Made by a program: the position numbers and the translations under genes. DNA of 10,282 nucleotides from NCBI GenBank assembly GCA_964505725.1, contig CAZDJK010000077.1, positions 1-10,282 of the forward strand. The letters are read 5' to 3'. Shown piece by piece: positions 1 through 7,606 of this stretch. Source of the DNA: CAVRJC01 sp964505725. GTDB taxonomy: Bacteria; Actinomycetota; Acidimicrobiia; IMCC26256; DASPTH01. Numbering within the stretch: position 1 is the first letter of the stretch; every line of letters begins with the position of its first letter. Below the pieces are notes generated by a model, which saw nothing but the letters and a program-made list of their open reading frames with translations, ran no database searches and was not told the DNA's origin.

Positions 1-944
1 GCGCGCGGGTCGCCGGGCCACGCGCTCGCAAGCTCGATGCCCTCCGTGGTCATGAGGCGCTCGGGCACCGTCACCGGCTCGAGCGACCCGCAGCCGTGCC
101 CGAGCAGGACCGTCGACTCCACCGCCGGCATCATGGGCGCCGCGACCACGAGCCGTCCACGGTCGCCGGCGAGCTCGAGGTGGAAGCCGGGCGCCGCCGC
201 GCCCGCCCATCCGACGGTGAGCGCGCCGATCGGGCCCGACTCGAAGCGCACGACCGCGACCGCGGTGTCGGCCACCCCGACGTCGAGTCCTCCCGGCGCG
301 TCGACGAACTCCCAACGACCGACGAACTGCGCCGGCGTTCCCGCCACCTCCGCCACCGGTCCGAGCAGGCGCACCACGAGGTGGAGGAGGTGCGAGCCGA
401 GGTTCCGCAGCGCGCTCGCCCCGGCCGACGGGTCGTGGAACCAGTTGTACGGGAACGTCGACACCGGTTGCGCGAAGAGCGACAGCTCGAGGCGTGCCAC
501 CACCGACTGCACCGTTCCGAGGGTGCCGTCGGCGAGCACCTCCTCGGCGAAGCGGAACGGTCCGAGGTGCTCGGAGTAGGCGTCCACCACCGCGACGGTG
601 CCCGCGGCGTCGGCGGCCCGGCAGAGCGCCCGCGCCGCGTCGAGGTCGGCGGCGAACGGGATGCCGTTGTACACGTGCTTCCCTGCTTCGAGCGCGGCGA
701 GGCACAGGCCGCGCCGGTAGCTGGGCCGGGTGCCGACGTCGACCACGTCGATGTCGGCGTGCCGCGCCATGGCGGCCGCGTCCCAGAACGGCATCGCGAT
801 GGCGTGCTCGACGGCCGCGGCCTCGGCGGTCTCGCGGTGCGCGGTGCAGATGCCGACCACCTCGACGCCGGGCACCACGCGCCACGCGGGCAGGTGCGCC
901 TGCACTCCCCACCGCGCGCTGACGATGCCGACGCGCACGCTCAT
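1..944 (-). CDS. Gfo/Idh/MocA-fold oxidoreductase-like protein, 3' end cut by the window edge
   Basis: The minus-strand frame is open from an ATG at 944 to the left edge (314 codons, no stop seen), so the C-terminus is missing. The N-terminus (residues 3-35, beginning VRVGIVSARWG) is a Rossmann start, followed by a GICTAHRETA segment at 31-40 and GKHVYNGIPF at 88-97, where the family normally has GKHVxxEKP. The later GSH at 183-185 matches the conserved Gly-x-His of the substrate domain. Members of this family are NAD(P)-dependent sugar, inositol or biliverdin oxidoreductases. Three signatures are altered here: the GxGxxG loop reads SARWGV, the Lys of EKP is Ile, and the Asp before the GSH is Asn181. 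The protein may therefore have changed chemistry or be a Gal80-like non-catalytic relative. The start lies 40 bases after the aldehyde dehydrogenase stop, has no strong ribosome binding site, and is the last visible gene of the operon. Fold assignment is good; function is unknown. Confidence 0.85.
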   Translation of the reverse strand, partial: MSVRVGIVSARWGVQAHLPAWRVVPGVEVVGICTAHRETAEAAAVEHAIAMPFWDAAAMARHADIDVVDVGTRPSYRRGLCLAALEAGKHVYNGIPFAADLDAARALCRAADAAGTVAVVDAYSEHLGPFRFAEEVLADGTLGTVQSVVARLELSLFAQPVSTFPYNWFHDPSAGASALRNLGSHLLHLVVRLLGPVAEVAGTPAQFVGRWEFVDAPGGLDVGVADTAVAVVRFESGPIGALTVGWAGAAAPGFHLELAGDRGRLVVAAPMMPAVESTVLLGHGCGSLEPVTVPERLMTTEGIELASAWPGDPR

Positions 945-984
945 CGCCGCGGCTGCACCCGGGCGGGCACGCCCGACGCGCGCG

Positions 985-2457
985 TCAACCGGCCGACCAG
1001 GCGACCGCCTTGGTCTCGAGGTACTGCTCGAAGCCCTCGATCCCGTTCTGGCGGCCGATGCCGCTCGCCTTGTACCCGCCGTAGGGCGAATCGGCCCCGT
1101 ACCAGGAGCCGCCGTTCACCGAGATCGACCCGGTGCGGACGCGCCGCGCGATCGCGGTGGCCCGCTCCTCGGAGCCGTACACCCCGCCCGAGAGCCCGTA
1201 GCTGCTCCCGTTGGCGATCCGGACCGCGTCGTCGTCGTCGTCGTAGGCGATCACCGCGAGCACCGGCCCGAAGATCTCCTCCTGCGCGATCGTCATCGAG
1301 TTGTCGACGTCGACGAACAACGTCGGTTCGACGTACCAACCCTTGGGGCATTCGGCGGGCCTACCCCCGCCCACCACGAGCTTCGCCCCCTCGGCGACGC
1401 CCTTCTCGATGTACCCGAGCACGCGGTCGCGCTGCTTCTGCGACACGAGCGGCCCCATCAGCACGTCGTCACGCTGCGGGTCGCCGTAGGGCACGTTCTG
1501 CATCGCCGCGGTGATGAGCTCGACGCCCTCGTCGTAGCGCGCACGCGGCAGCAGCATGCGGGTCTGCATCGCGCACCCCTGCCCCCCGTGGGCACAGACC
1601 GTCATCCCGCCGGGAACGACGGTCGCGAAGTCGGCGTCATCGAGGACGATCATGGCCGACTTGCCCCCGAGCTCGAGGAACACGCGCTTCAGGGTCGGCG
1701 CGCCCTTCTCCATGATGCGCTTGCCGACGGCCGTCGAACCCGTGAACGAGATCATGTCCACCAGCGGCGACAGCGTCAGCTCCTCGCCGACGAGGTGGTC
1801 CGACGACGTCACCACGTTGAACACGCCCGCGGGCATGTCGGTCTTCTCGGCTGCGAGACGGCCGAGTCGCGTTGCGTTCCACGGGGTGTCGGGCGCGGGC
1901 TTGAGCACCATCGTGTTGCCGGTGGCGAGGATCTGCCCGAGCTTGTTGCTCGTCACCTCGAACGGGTAGTTCCACGGCACGATCGCGCCGACGACCCCCA
2001 TCGGCTCCTTCCACACCGCACGGCGGTGACGCGTACCCATGAAGTCGGAGTCGGGGAGCCGGCGCTCCCACTCGAGCTCCTCGATGTGCTTCGCGGGCCA
2101 CAGGAGCGCCTCGGCGAGGGGCGCGTCGAGCTGCGCCGAGTACGTGAGGATGCGGGGGCAGCCGACCTCGAGGATGAGCTCCTCGCGCAGCTCCTCACGC
2201 TCGGACTCGATCGCCTCCTGGAGCTGCTCGATGCAGCGCTTCCGGAACGCGTGGTTCGTGGACCAGTCGGTCTCGTCGAACGCGCGGCGGGCCGCGGCGA
2301 TCGCACGCTGCATCTCGGCGGCGCCGGCGTCGGCCACCGGGCCGAGCACCTCTTCCGTGGCCGGGTTGACGTTGTCGAACGTCCGCCCCGAGTCGGCGCC
2401 CACGAGCTCGCCGTCGATCAGCATGCGGGCCTCGCCCCGCACCGGTGCTGCAGCCAT
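985..2457 (-). CDS. NAD(P)-dependent aldehyde dehydrogenase
   Basis: This 490-residue protein has the usual length and all key motifs of the aldehyde dehydrogenase superfamily. These are PWNYP with Asn163, the cofactor lysine Lys186 in LKPAP, FTGS at 238-241, general base Glu262 in LELGG, nucleophile Cys295 in GGQGC, and EEIFGP with Glu394. It would oxidise an aldehyde to the carboxylic acid in the cytoplasm. There is no signal peptide. The substrate is not evident. The ATG at 2457 is preferred over an in-frame ATG at 2532 because it follows a purine-rich AAAGGGAG four bases upstream. It also avoids a 55-base overlap with the SDR upstream, whose stop is 20 bases away. In the operon it sits after three dehydrogenases and two CoA-transferase-family genes, which fits oxidation of an aldehyde to an acid that is then loaded on CoA. 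A run of five Asp (406-410) is encoded by a short GAC repeat. Confidence 0.96.
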   Translation of the reverse strand: MAAAPVRGEARMLIDGELVGADSGRTFDNVNPATEEVLGPVADAGAAEMQRAIAAARRAFDETDWSTNHAFRKRCIEQLQEAIESEREELREELILEVGCPRILTYSAQLDAPLAEALLWPAKHIEELEWERRLPDSDFMGTRHRRAVWKEPMGVVGAIVPWNYPFEVTSNKLGQILATGNTMVLKPAPDTPWNATRLGRLAAEKTDMPAGVFNVVTSSDHLVGEELTLSPLVDMISFTGSTAVGKRIMEKGAPTLKRVFLELGGKSAMIVLDDADFATVVPGGMTVCAHGGQGCAMQTRMLLPRARYDEGVELITAAMQNVPYGDPQRDDVLMGPLVSQKQRDRVLGYIEKGVAEGAKLVVGGGRPAECPKGWYVEPTLFVDVDNSMTIAQEEIFGPVLAVIAYDDDDDAVRIANGSSYGLSGGVYGSEERATAIARRVRTGSISVNGGSWYGADSPYGGYKASGIGRQNGIEGFEQYLETKAVAWSAG

Positions 2458-2477
2458 GTCGCTCCCTTTCCCCGTGC

Positions 2478-3251
2478 CTATTGGTTGACCGTGTACCCGC
2501 CGTTGACCGGATAGGTCTGGCCGGTGATCCACGACGACAGCGGGCTCGCGAGGAACGTCACGAGCGCGGCGACGTCGTCGGGACGACCCATGCGGCGGAT
2601 GATGTAGTGCCGGAGCTGCTTGTCGAGCCGCTCGCGCTCCTCCGGCGTCCGCTCGTCGTTGGTGTGCCCGCGTGGGTCGATGGACCCGAGCGCGATGTTG
2701 TTGACCGTGATGCCGAAGCGGCCGACGTCGCGCGCGAGCGAGCGGGTGAACCCGGCGGCGCCCGCTTTCGCCGCCGAGTAGGCGGCCATCCGCGGCTCGC
2801 CCCAGCGTGCGGCGTCGGAGACGATGGTGATCACCCGACCGCCGCCGCGATCGATCATCGCTGGGAGCGCGGCGCGGGTGCAGTACATGACTCCGTACAG
2901 GTTCACCGCGAAGTACCGGTCCCAGTCCTCGGGCGAAGACTCCTGGAACGGCGTGAAGTTGAATCCCTGGACTCCGGCGTTCCCCGCGTTGTTGACGAGG
3001 ATGTCGACCCTCGCCCCCGCGATGTTGGCGGTGACCGCGTCGTAGTCGCTGACGTCGAAGGGCGCGGCGTCGGCCTCGCCGCCCGCGGCGCGGACCTCGT
3101 CGGCGACCGCGTCCGCGCGCCCGCCGACGTAGTCGTTGACGACGACCGTGGCGCCCGCCGATGCGAGCGCGAGACAGGTCGCGCGCCCCACGCCCTGGCC
3201 ACCGCCGGTCACCAGCGCGCGGCTCCCGGTCAGGTCGATGCCGAAGGTCAA
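2478..3251 (-). CDS. Short-chain dehydrogenase/reductase (classical SDR), TTG start
   Basis: This 257-residue classical SDR has the complete catalytic set: cofactor loop TGGGQGVG at 15-22, NNAG at 87-90, Ser145, and the YSAAK motif with Tyr158 and Lys162. The C-terminal GQTYPVNGGYTVNQ is typical of FabG-like members. It should interconvert a hydroxyl and a keto group with NAD(P)H; Asp40 at the end of the second strand favours NAD. The start is TTG at 3251, supported by a perfect AGGAGG four bases upstream and by the protein beginning just before the first beta strand. It is 25 bases after the preceding SDR and 20 bases before the aldehyde dehydrogenase, so cotranscription is likely. It is clearly different from the other two SDRs in the cluster, so they probably act on different intermediates. 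The exact substrate is unknown. Confidence 0.95.
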   Translation of the reverse strand: MTFGIDLTGSRALVTGGGQGVGRATCLALASAGATVVVNDYVGGRADAVADEVRAAGGEADAAPFDVSDYDAVTANIAGARVDILVNNAGNAGVQGFNFTPFQESSPEDWDRYFAVNLYGVMYCTRAALPAMIDRGGGRVITIVSDAARWGEPRMAAYSAAKAGAAGFTRSLARDVGRFGITVNNIALGSIDPRGHTNDERTPEERERLDKQLRHYIIRRMGRPDDVAALVTFLASPLSSWITGQTYPVNGGYTVNQ

Positions 3252-3276
3252 GCTTCCTCCTGTCGTGGTCGGTCGA

Positions 3277-4062
3277 TCAGTACGAGCGGACGTGCAGCGC
3301 GTCGAGCTTCTGGCCGCGCGGCCGGGTCACCACGTAGACGTGTACGTCGGCGATGGCGTCGACCGACTGGCCCGGGCTGCCGGCGCGGCCCTGCACCTTG
3401 GCGAGATACCCGCGCTCGCTCCAGAGCTGCGTCGCCTGCACGGCGCGATCAGGATCCCAGCTCCAGTCGGTGGAGCCCACCGCGGCTCCGGCGTCGTCGT
3501 CGTGCGCGGTGCCCTGTACGAGCACGGTGACGCGGATGTCGTCGTCCTGCACCTCGATCGCGAGTGTGCGGCTGAAGGCCTCCAGCGCGGCCTTGGACGC
3601 CACGTACATCGAGAGCATCGGGAACGGGTCGAGGGTCGACTCGCTCGAGGTGTTGATGATGTCGCCCCCGCCGGCGGACCGCAACAGCGGGATGGCGGCG
3701 CGGCTCGTGTAGACGGGCCCGAGGAAGTCGGTCTTGACCTGCGCGGCGATGTCGAAGTCGCTCAGGTCCTCGACCAGGCACGGACGGTAGACGGCCGCGT
3801 TGTTGACGAGGATGTCGAGCTTGCCGAACCGGTCGCGGATCTCGCGGAACGCCGACTGCACGCTCTCGACGTCGCCGACGTCGGTCGGGATCGGGATCGC
3901 CCGGGCACCGAGCTGCTCCGCCTCCGCGACCAGGCGCTCCTTGCCCCGCGCCAGCAGCACCACGTCGGCACCTTCTGCATGGAAGCGACGCGCCACCGCC
4001 CGACCCGAGCCGCTCGTGGACCCGGTGACGACCGCGACCTTCCCCTCGAGCACAGCGGCCAC
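3277..4062 (-). CDS. Short-chain dehydrogenase/reductase (classical SDR), GTG start
   Basis: This 261-residue SDR has the cofactor loop TGSTSGSG at 13-20, Asp61 in the TDV motif, NNAA at 87-90, serines at 139-140, and the catalytic YVASK with Tyr153 and Lys157. The residue after strand 2 is Arg39 in LLARG, which suggests NADP(H) preference. The usual PG turn after the active site reads QG (VLVQGTAHDD), and the C-terminal third (about 185-261) does not carry the common GxxxxVDGG ending, so substrate binding may be unusual. The start is GTG at 4062, only four bases after the amidohydrolase stop and without a clear Shine-Dalgarno sequence, which points to translational coupling. It probably reduces or oxidises a pathway intermediate. 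The family call is secure; the substrate is not known. Confidence 0.94.
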   Translation of the reverse strand: MAAVLEGKVAVVTGSTSGSGRAVARRFHAEGADVVLLARGKERLVAEAEQLGARAIPIPTDVGDVESVQSAFREIRDRFGKLDILVNNAAVYRPCLVEDLSDFDIAAQVKTDFLGPVYTSRAAIPLLRSAGGGDIINTSSESTLDPFPMLSMYVASKAALEAFSRTLAIEVQDDDIRVTVLVQGTAHDDDAGAAVGSTDWSWDPDRAVQATQLWSERGYLAKVQGRAGSPGQSVDAIADVHVYVVTRPRGQKLDALHVRSY

Positions 4063-4066
4063 GACG

Positions 4067-5311
4067 TCAGTCCAGGCCGTAGAGCGCGCGGGCGCTCTCG
4101 CTCGTGATCGCGGCCTTCTGCTCGTGGGTCAGGCCCTCGAGCGCTTCCGCCAGCTCCTCGGTGATACCCGGGAACTTGGCGTCCGGGTGCGGGTAGTCGG
4201 AGGCCCAGATGATGCGGTCGGCACCGCACAGCGGGGAGTTGGCGGTGAACGCGAGCATGCTCTCGTCGGGGTCGAAGCTGATCCAGCACTGACGCCGGAA
4301 GTACTCCGAGGGGAGCATCTTCAGCCACGGCACATCCCAGCTGAACTTCTTCGCGTGGTGATCGAGCCTCTCCAGCCAGGGCACGAGCCAGCCCCCATTC
4401 GCCTCGAGGAAGATGAACTTCGCGCCCGGGAAGCGCTCAGCGACGCCGCCCGACGTGATGTAGCAGAGCGCGCTCATCACGTCGACGGGGTTGGCGATCG
4501 CCTGCGTGAAGTAGATGTTCGTGATCGCGCCGAGCCGGGGGCCTCTTGACTTCGCGGCCTCGAAGTCGACCAAGGGCTCGTAGGCGCCGTAGGGCTCACG
4601 CAAGCGAGCAAGCTTGAGGCCGTCGCACGCACCGGGCAGGTCGGGCGCGAGGAAGGGATGGAACCCGATCGGGAGGCCGGTGTCCTGGGCCGCGAGCCAG
4701 ATCGGGTCGTAGACGGGGTCGTTGAAGTACCTCCACTCGATCGCGGGGTTCGGGCGCATGAACACCGACACCATGCCCGGCTGCTCGGCCACGAAGCGGA
4801 TCTCGTCCGCGACCGCCTGCACGTCCTCGGGATCGTGCATGGGCGGCAGCGCTCCGGCCCCGAAGAGCCGGCCCCTCCCGTCGCGCAGGTGCGCGGCGCA
4901 CCACTCGTTGTACGCGCGCGCCTGCACCCGGCCGAACTCGACGTCACGCAGGCTCTGGAGACCCAGCATGAACGTCGGGTACAGCACCGAGAGCTCGACG
5001 CCGTCGGTGTCCATGTCGCGGAGACGCAGGTCGGCGGTCCAGCCCGACGGACGCGTCTCGAGGTACTGCAGCTCGCCCGCCCGAACCCGTTCGACGTCCT
5101 CGTCGGAGAACCCGGCGGTCCCGGCGAGGCCTCCCGCGGGCGTTCGGGTGCCGTCGTAGACCGTCCACTGCTTGCCGTCGGCGTCGGTCTCGACGTGCCA
5201 GATGCGGTCGCGGAGCTCCGCCGGCGCGAACTCCAGCATGCCCGTCGGCGGTTCGAGGATGTGACCATCGGAGTCGATGTAGCGGAGCGTCTGCTCCTGG
5301 GCGCCGGTCAT
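4067..5311 (-). CDS. Amidohydrolase-2 family metal-dependent TIM-barrel protein (operon copy)
   Basis: This 414-residue protein belongs to the amidohydrolase-2 / COG2159 group, which contains ACMSD-type decarboxylases and C-C or C-N hydrolases. Likely metal and catalytic positions are Asp15 and His17 in IDSDGHIL, His218 in GFHPF, Glu303 in FLEANGG, and Asp372 in ASDYPHPD. In ACMSD the first motif is HxH; here the first His is Asp, resembling the ExH of nonoxidative aromatic acid decarboxylases. The ATG at 5311 is chosen because AGGAGG lies about seven bases upstream; an in-frame ATG at 5353 would add 14 residues that the paralogue does not share. It is 61 bases after one SDR and four bases before the next. 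About two thirds of its residues match the protein at 8925-10178 by eye. Fold and metal dependence are well supported; whether it hydrolyses or decarboxylates is open. Confidence 0.93.
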   Translation of the reverse strand: MTGAQEQTLRYIDSDGHILEPPTGMLEFAPAELRDRIWHVETDADGKQWTVYDGTRTPAGGLAGTAGFSDEDVERVRAGELQYLETRPSGWTADLRLRDMDTDGVELSVLYPTFMLGLQSLRDVEFGRVQARAYNEWCAAHLRDGRGRLFGAGALPPMHDPEDVQAVADEIRFVAEQPGMVSVFMRPNPAIEWRYFNDPVYDPIWLAAQDTGLPIGFHPFLAPDLPGACDGLKLARLREPYGAYEPLVDFEAAKSRGPRLGAITNIYFTQAIANPVDVMSALCYITSGGVAERFPGAKFIFLEANGGWLVPWLERLDHHAKKFSWDVPWLKMLPSEYFRRQCWISFDPDESMLAFTANSPLCGADRIIWASDYPHPDAKFPGITEELAEALEGLTHEQKAAITSESARALYGLD

Positions 5312-5372
5312 TCCGCTCCTCCTGTCCTCTCGCGGCTCCTTCCGGGACCGCACGCGTGCACGGCTCGCGCCG

Positions 5373-6203
5373 TCACCCCCGCCCGAGCAGCATCTGGATG
5401 ATCGCCTGCCCGGGCTCGAACGACCCGGTGAGCGACGACATCACGTGGCCGGTGTCGACGAGCAGGTTGACCCCGCTGATGCCGCTCGCAGCATCGCTGT
5501 TGAGGAAGACCATCACGTTCCCCATCTGGTCGGGCGTGAGATGGGGCGTCTGCGTGGCGTCGCGGTAGTCCTGCGCGAACGTCAGCCACAGGTCGGCGTT
5601 GGCGCGGGCGAGCGGCGTGTCGGTAGGCCCCGGGCAGATCGCGTTGATGCGGACGCCCTTCGCCAGCAGAGGGAACGACTCCTGCGCGACGTAGCAGTTC
5701 ATCACCTGCTTGGAGAACCCGTACGAGTCGGTTCCCTCGTGCGCGGCGACCCACTTGTCGGCCGTCTCGTAGTCGGGCGACCCCAGGAAGTCCTTGCAGA
5801 CCTCCATGTTCGACTCCCACCCGAGCCCGGCGACCGACGAGATCATGCAGATCGCGCCACCGCGGCCCAGCGTTCCCTCGTCGACGAGCCGGCTGATGAT
5901 GTGACGGTGCGCGATGAAGTTGATCCGCATCAGCCCCGGGGTGCCGTCGGCGACCCCCGCCGCGCTGAACAGCGCGTGCACCGGAGCGCCGACCTCATCG
6001 AGGGCGGCGTCGACCGCCTCACGGTCGCGGAGGTCGACCTGGACCGACTTCGCCACCGGGAACTCGACGGGCGCGTAGTCGAGCACCACGACCTCGGCGC
6101 CCAGCGCGCCCACCGTCTGGGCGGCCGCGGCACCCATGCCCGTCGCGCCCCCGACGACCAGCGCCCGCTTCCCGTCGTACCGAAACGCCTCGATCCCACT
6201 CAC
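5373..6203 (-). CDS. SDR resembling 3-alpha-hydroxysteroid dehydrogenase/carbonyl reductase
   Basis: This 276-residue SDR has a variant cofactor loop, GGATGMG at 18-24, Asp60 in VDLRD, a SAAG motif at 80-83 in place of NNAG, serines 122-123 in ISSVAG, and catalytic Tyr161 and Lys165 in YGFSK. The insertion between the Ser and Tyr motifs (about 125-160) and the Y-x-x-S-K form are typical of bacterial 3-alpha-hydroxysteroid dehydrogenase/carbonyl reductases and of proteins annotated as coniferyl-alcohol dehydrogenase. Asp42 after strand 2 favours NAD. A cyclic or aryl alcohol substrate is therefore plausible, but this is inference. The start is GTG at 6203: it has AGGAG six bases upstream, and the nearby ATG at 6208 runs into a stop after two codons. 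It lies 58 bases after the CoA-transferase and 61 before the amidohydrolase. Confidence 0.94.
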   Translation of the reverse strand: MSGIEAFRYDGKRALVVGGATGMGAAAAQTVGALGAEVVVLDYAPVEFPVAKSVQVDLRDREAVDAALDEVGAPVHALFSAAGVADGTPGLMRINFIAHRHIISRLVDEGTLGRGGAICMISSVAGLGWESNMEVCKDFLGSPDYETADKWVAAHEGTDSYGFSKQVMNCYVAQESFPLLAKGVRINAICPGPTDTPLARANADLWLTFAQDYRDATQTPHLTPDQMGNVMVFLNSDAASGISGVNLLVDTGHVMSSLTGSFEPGQAIIQMLLGRG

Positions 6204-6262
6204 TCCATGCTCCTCTCGCCGGCAGATCCCCGATCAATGCCGCTCCAGTCCATCACGTCCAT
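6200..6262 (-). CDS. Possible 20-codon coupling ORF between CoA-transferase and SDR
   Basis: A short frame (MDVMDWSGIDRGSAGERSME) starts with an ATG that overlaps the CoA-transferase stop as TGATG. It ends with a TGA that overlaps the GTG start of the next SDR as GTGA. It fills the 58-base gap exactly, so ribosomes could pass from one gene to the next without release. No homology is recognised and there is no dedicated ribosome binding site. The same frame is open far upstream inside the CoA-transferase, as expected of a chance shadow frame in GC-rich DNA. It is listed as a possibility only; a role as a protein is unlikely, while a translational coupling role is possible. Confidence 0.2.
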   Translation of the reverse strand: MDVMDWSGIDRGSAGERSME

Positions 6263-6265
6263 CAC
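6248..6265. repeat. Tandem 9-base repeat over the CoA-transferase stop codon
   Basis: Two adjacent copies of GTCCATCAC (plus strand) cover the end of the minus-strand CoA-transferase gene. Because the unit is nine bases, the stop codon TGA is repeated in frame three codons later. It is probably a small replication-slippage duplication. Confidence 0.6.
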
Positions 6266-7494
6266 GTCACCGAGCCTGTCACCTTCAGGTCGATGATGCG
6301 CTCGTCGTCGTAGCCGAGCTCGCGCAGGATCTCGTCGGTGTGCTCGGCGAACTGCGGGCCGCGGCGGATGTCGGGCGGCGTGTTGTCGAACTGCACCGGG
6401 TTGGCGACGAGCTCGCGCGGGTTGCCCTCGGCGTCTTTCACCTCGCGGATGTAGCCGTTGGCGCGGAGTTGGGGGTCGTTCCCGAGCTCGAGCGCGTTCT
6501 GGACCGGCGCCCACTGACCCTCGAGGGAACGGAAGCGCTCCGTCCACTCCACGAACGTGCGCGACGCGATGGCCTCGGTGATGATCTCCGCGGCCGCCTT
6601 GGTGTTCTCCGGCCTCATCAGCGCTTCGGCAGTCGCGAACCGCTCGTCGGTCGCGAGATCGGGACGGTCGATGTGCTCGCAGAAGTCGGCCCAGTAGCGG
6701 CCCCCCTGGAGCATCATGAGCGTGATCCAACGGTCGTCCGACGTCCGGTAGTTGCCCACGAGCGGATTGAACATCGCGCTCCGGGCCGAGAACGGCGGGA
6801 CCTGCGGCGCCTCGCCGAGGAGGAGCGCGTTGTTCACCGACAGCGCGGTCGCCCAGGCGCCGACCGACAGGAGCGACACGTCGATCTCCGACGGCTCGCC
6901 CGTCCGTTCGCGTGCGTACAACGCGGCGGCGATGCCGCCGGCGATCGTCATGCCGCCCATGGAGTCGCCGTACGCGCCCGCCGGCTGGTTGATCAGGCGC
7001 GGAGCATCCGGCGGCGTGGCGCCGTAGGCGCTCGCGCCGCGCGACCAGAAGGTGCTGCCGTCGTACCCGCCCTTCTCCCGTTCGGGCCCGTGGTTCCCGT
7101 GCGCCGACCCGCGCACGTAGATGATCTTCGGGTTCACGCGCCGGAGATCCTCCACCTCGATCTTCAGGCGACGGCGCGCGTCGGGCAGGAAGTTCACGAG
7201 GAAGATGTCGCTCGAGCGCGCGATCTCGTACAGCACCTCGAGCGCCTCGGGTTGGTCGAGCGCGAGACCGATGCTGCGCTTCCCGCGGTTGGGGTGCTCC
7301 ATCAAGGGCTGGAACGAACCGATCGCAGCCCCGCCGGTTCCGAGCCGGAGCCCGCGCTGTGCGTCGCCCATCACCGCGTGCTCGACCTTGATGACGTCGG
7401 CACCCCAGTCGGCGAGCACCGCGCCGGCACTGGGAGTGAACGTGAACTGCGCCACCTCGAGCATGCGCACGCCACGCATCGGCTGGTGCACCAT
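6262..7494 (-). CDS. CaiB/BaiF family (class III) CoA-transferase with intact catalytic Asp
   Basis: This 410-residue protein shows the family III CoA-transferase pattern: an N-terminal VRMLEVAQF strand, GADVIKVE at 31-38, NRGKRSIGLAL at 69-79, and YGDSMGG at 175-181. Asp177 there corresponds to the Asp169 of formyl-CoA transferase and CaiB that carries the acyl group. Members move CoA from a donor thioester to a carboxylic acid, so it would activate an acid intermediate without ATP. The start is ATG at 7494, with GAGGAG seven bases upstream; earlier in-frame ATGs at 7509 and 7569 either overlap that site or lack one. It follows a second family member by 112 bases, the largest gap in the operon, which contains an inverted repeat. 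The acid substrate and CoA donor cannot be told from sequence. Confidence 0.94.
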   Translation of the reverse strand: MVHQPMRGVRMLEVAQFTFTPSAGAVLADWGADVIKVEHAVMGDAQRGLRLGTGGAAIGSFQPLMEHPNRGKRSIGLALDQPEALEVLYEIARSSDIFLVNFLPDARRRLKIEVEDLRRVNPKIIYVRGSAHGNHGPEREKGGYDGSTFWSRGASAYGATPPDAPRLINQPAGAYGDSMGGMTIAGGIAAALYARERTGEPSEIDVSLLSVGAWATALSVNNALLLGEAPQVPPFSARSAMFNPLVGNYRTSDDRWITLMMLQGGRYWADFCEHIDRPDLATDERFATAEALMRPENTKAAAEIITEAIASRTFVEWTERFRSLEGQWAPVQNALELGNDPQLRANGYIREVKDAEGNPRELVANPVQFDNTPPDIRRGPQFAEHTDEILRELGYDDERIIDLKVTGSVT

Positions 7495-7606
7495 CAGTCG
7501 GCTCCTCATTTGCGGGACGGCCCATTGAGGGCGCGGGCTCCTGCGATTTCCCCCGAGCCGTCGTACCATAATCGACGGCGATTTAGAGGGCCAGCGCAGC
7601 CCGGGC
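7495..7606. other. 112-base intergenic gap inside the operon
   Basis: This gap holds the inverted repeat at 7557-7579 and the ribosome binding site for the gene starting at 7494. A 10-base palindrome, AGCCCGGGCT, lies at its upstream edge (7598-7607) and touches the stop codon of the preceding gene. No coding frame is supported here. Confidence 0.5.
7557..7579. promoter_or_regulatory. Inverted repeat between the two CoA-transferase-family genes
   Basis: Perfect 7-base arms GCCGTCG (7557-7563) and CGACGGC (7573-7579) enclose a 9-base AT-rich spacer, TACCATAAT. The pair is flanked by direct copies of GCGATTT at 7543-7549 and 7578-7584. It lies in the longest gap of the operon, 63 bases upstream of the start at 7494. 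The spacer could supply a -10-like hexamer on either strand (CATAAT on plus, TATGGT on minus), but no good -35 box was found. No T-run follows, so it is not a classical terminator. It could be an operator with an internal promoter, or an RNA hairpin that adjusts expression between the two genes. Confidence 0.35.

Noticed and set aside
1228..1242. Five tandem GTC triplets in the aldehyde dehydrogenase gene
   Set aside because: They encode an Asp run in a surface-type region; in-frame and short, with no sign of phase variation.
96..3530. Long plus-strand open frames opposite the Gfo/Idh, aldehyde dehydrogenase and SDR genes
   Set aside because: They are rich in Arg, Ala, Pro and Asp/His with no recognisable motif, and lie antisense to genes with complete catalytic motifs. 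Such frames are expected in GC-rich DNA.
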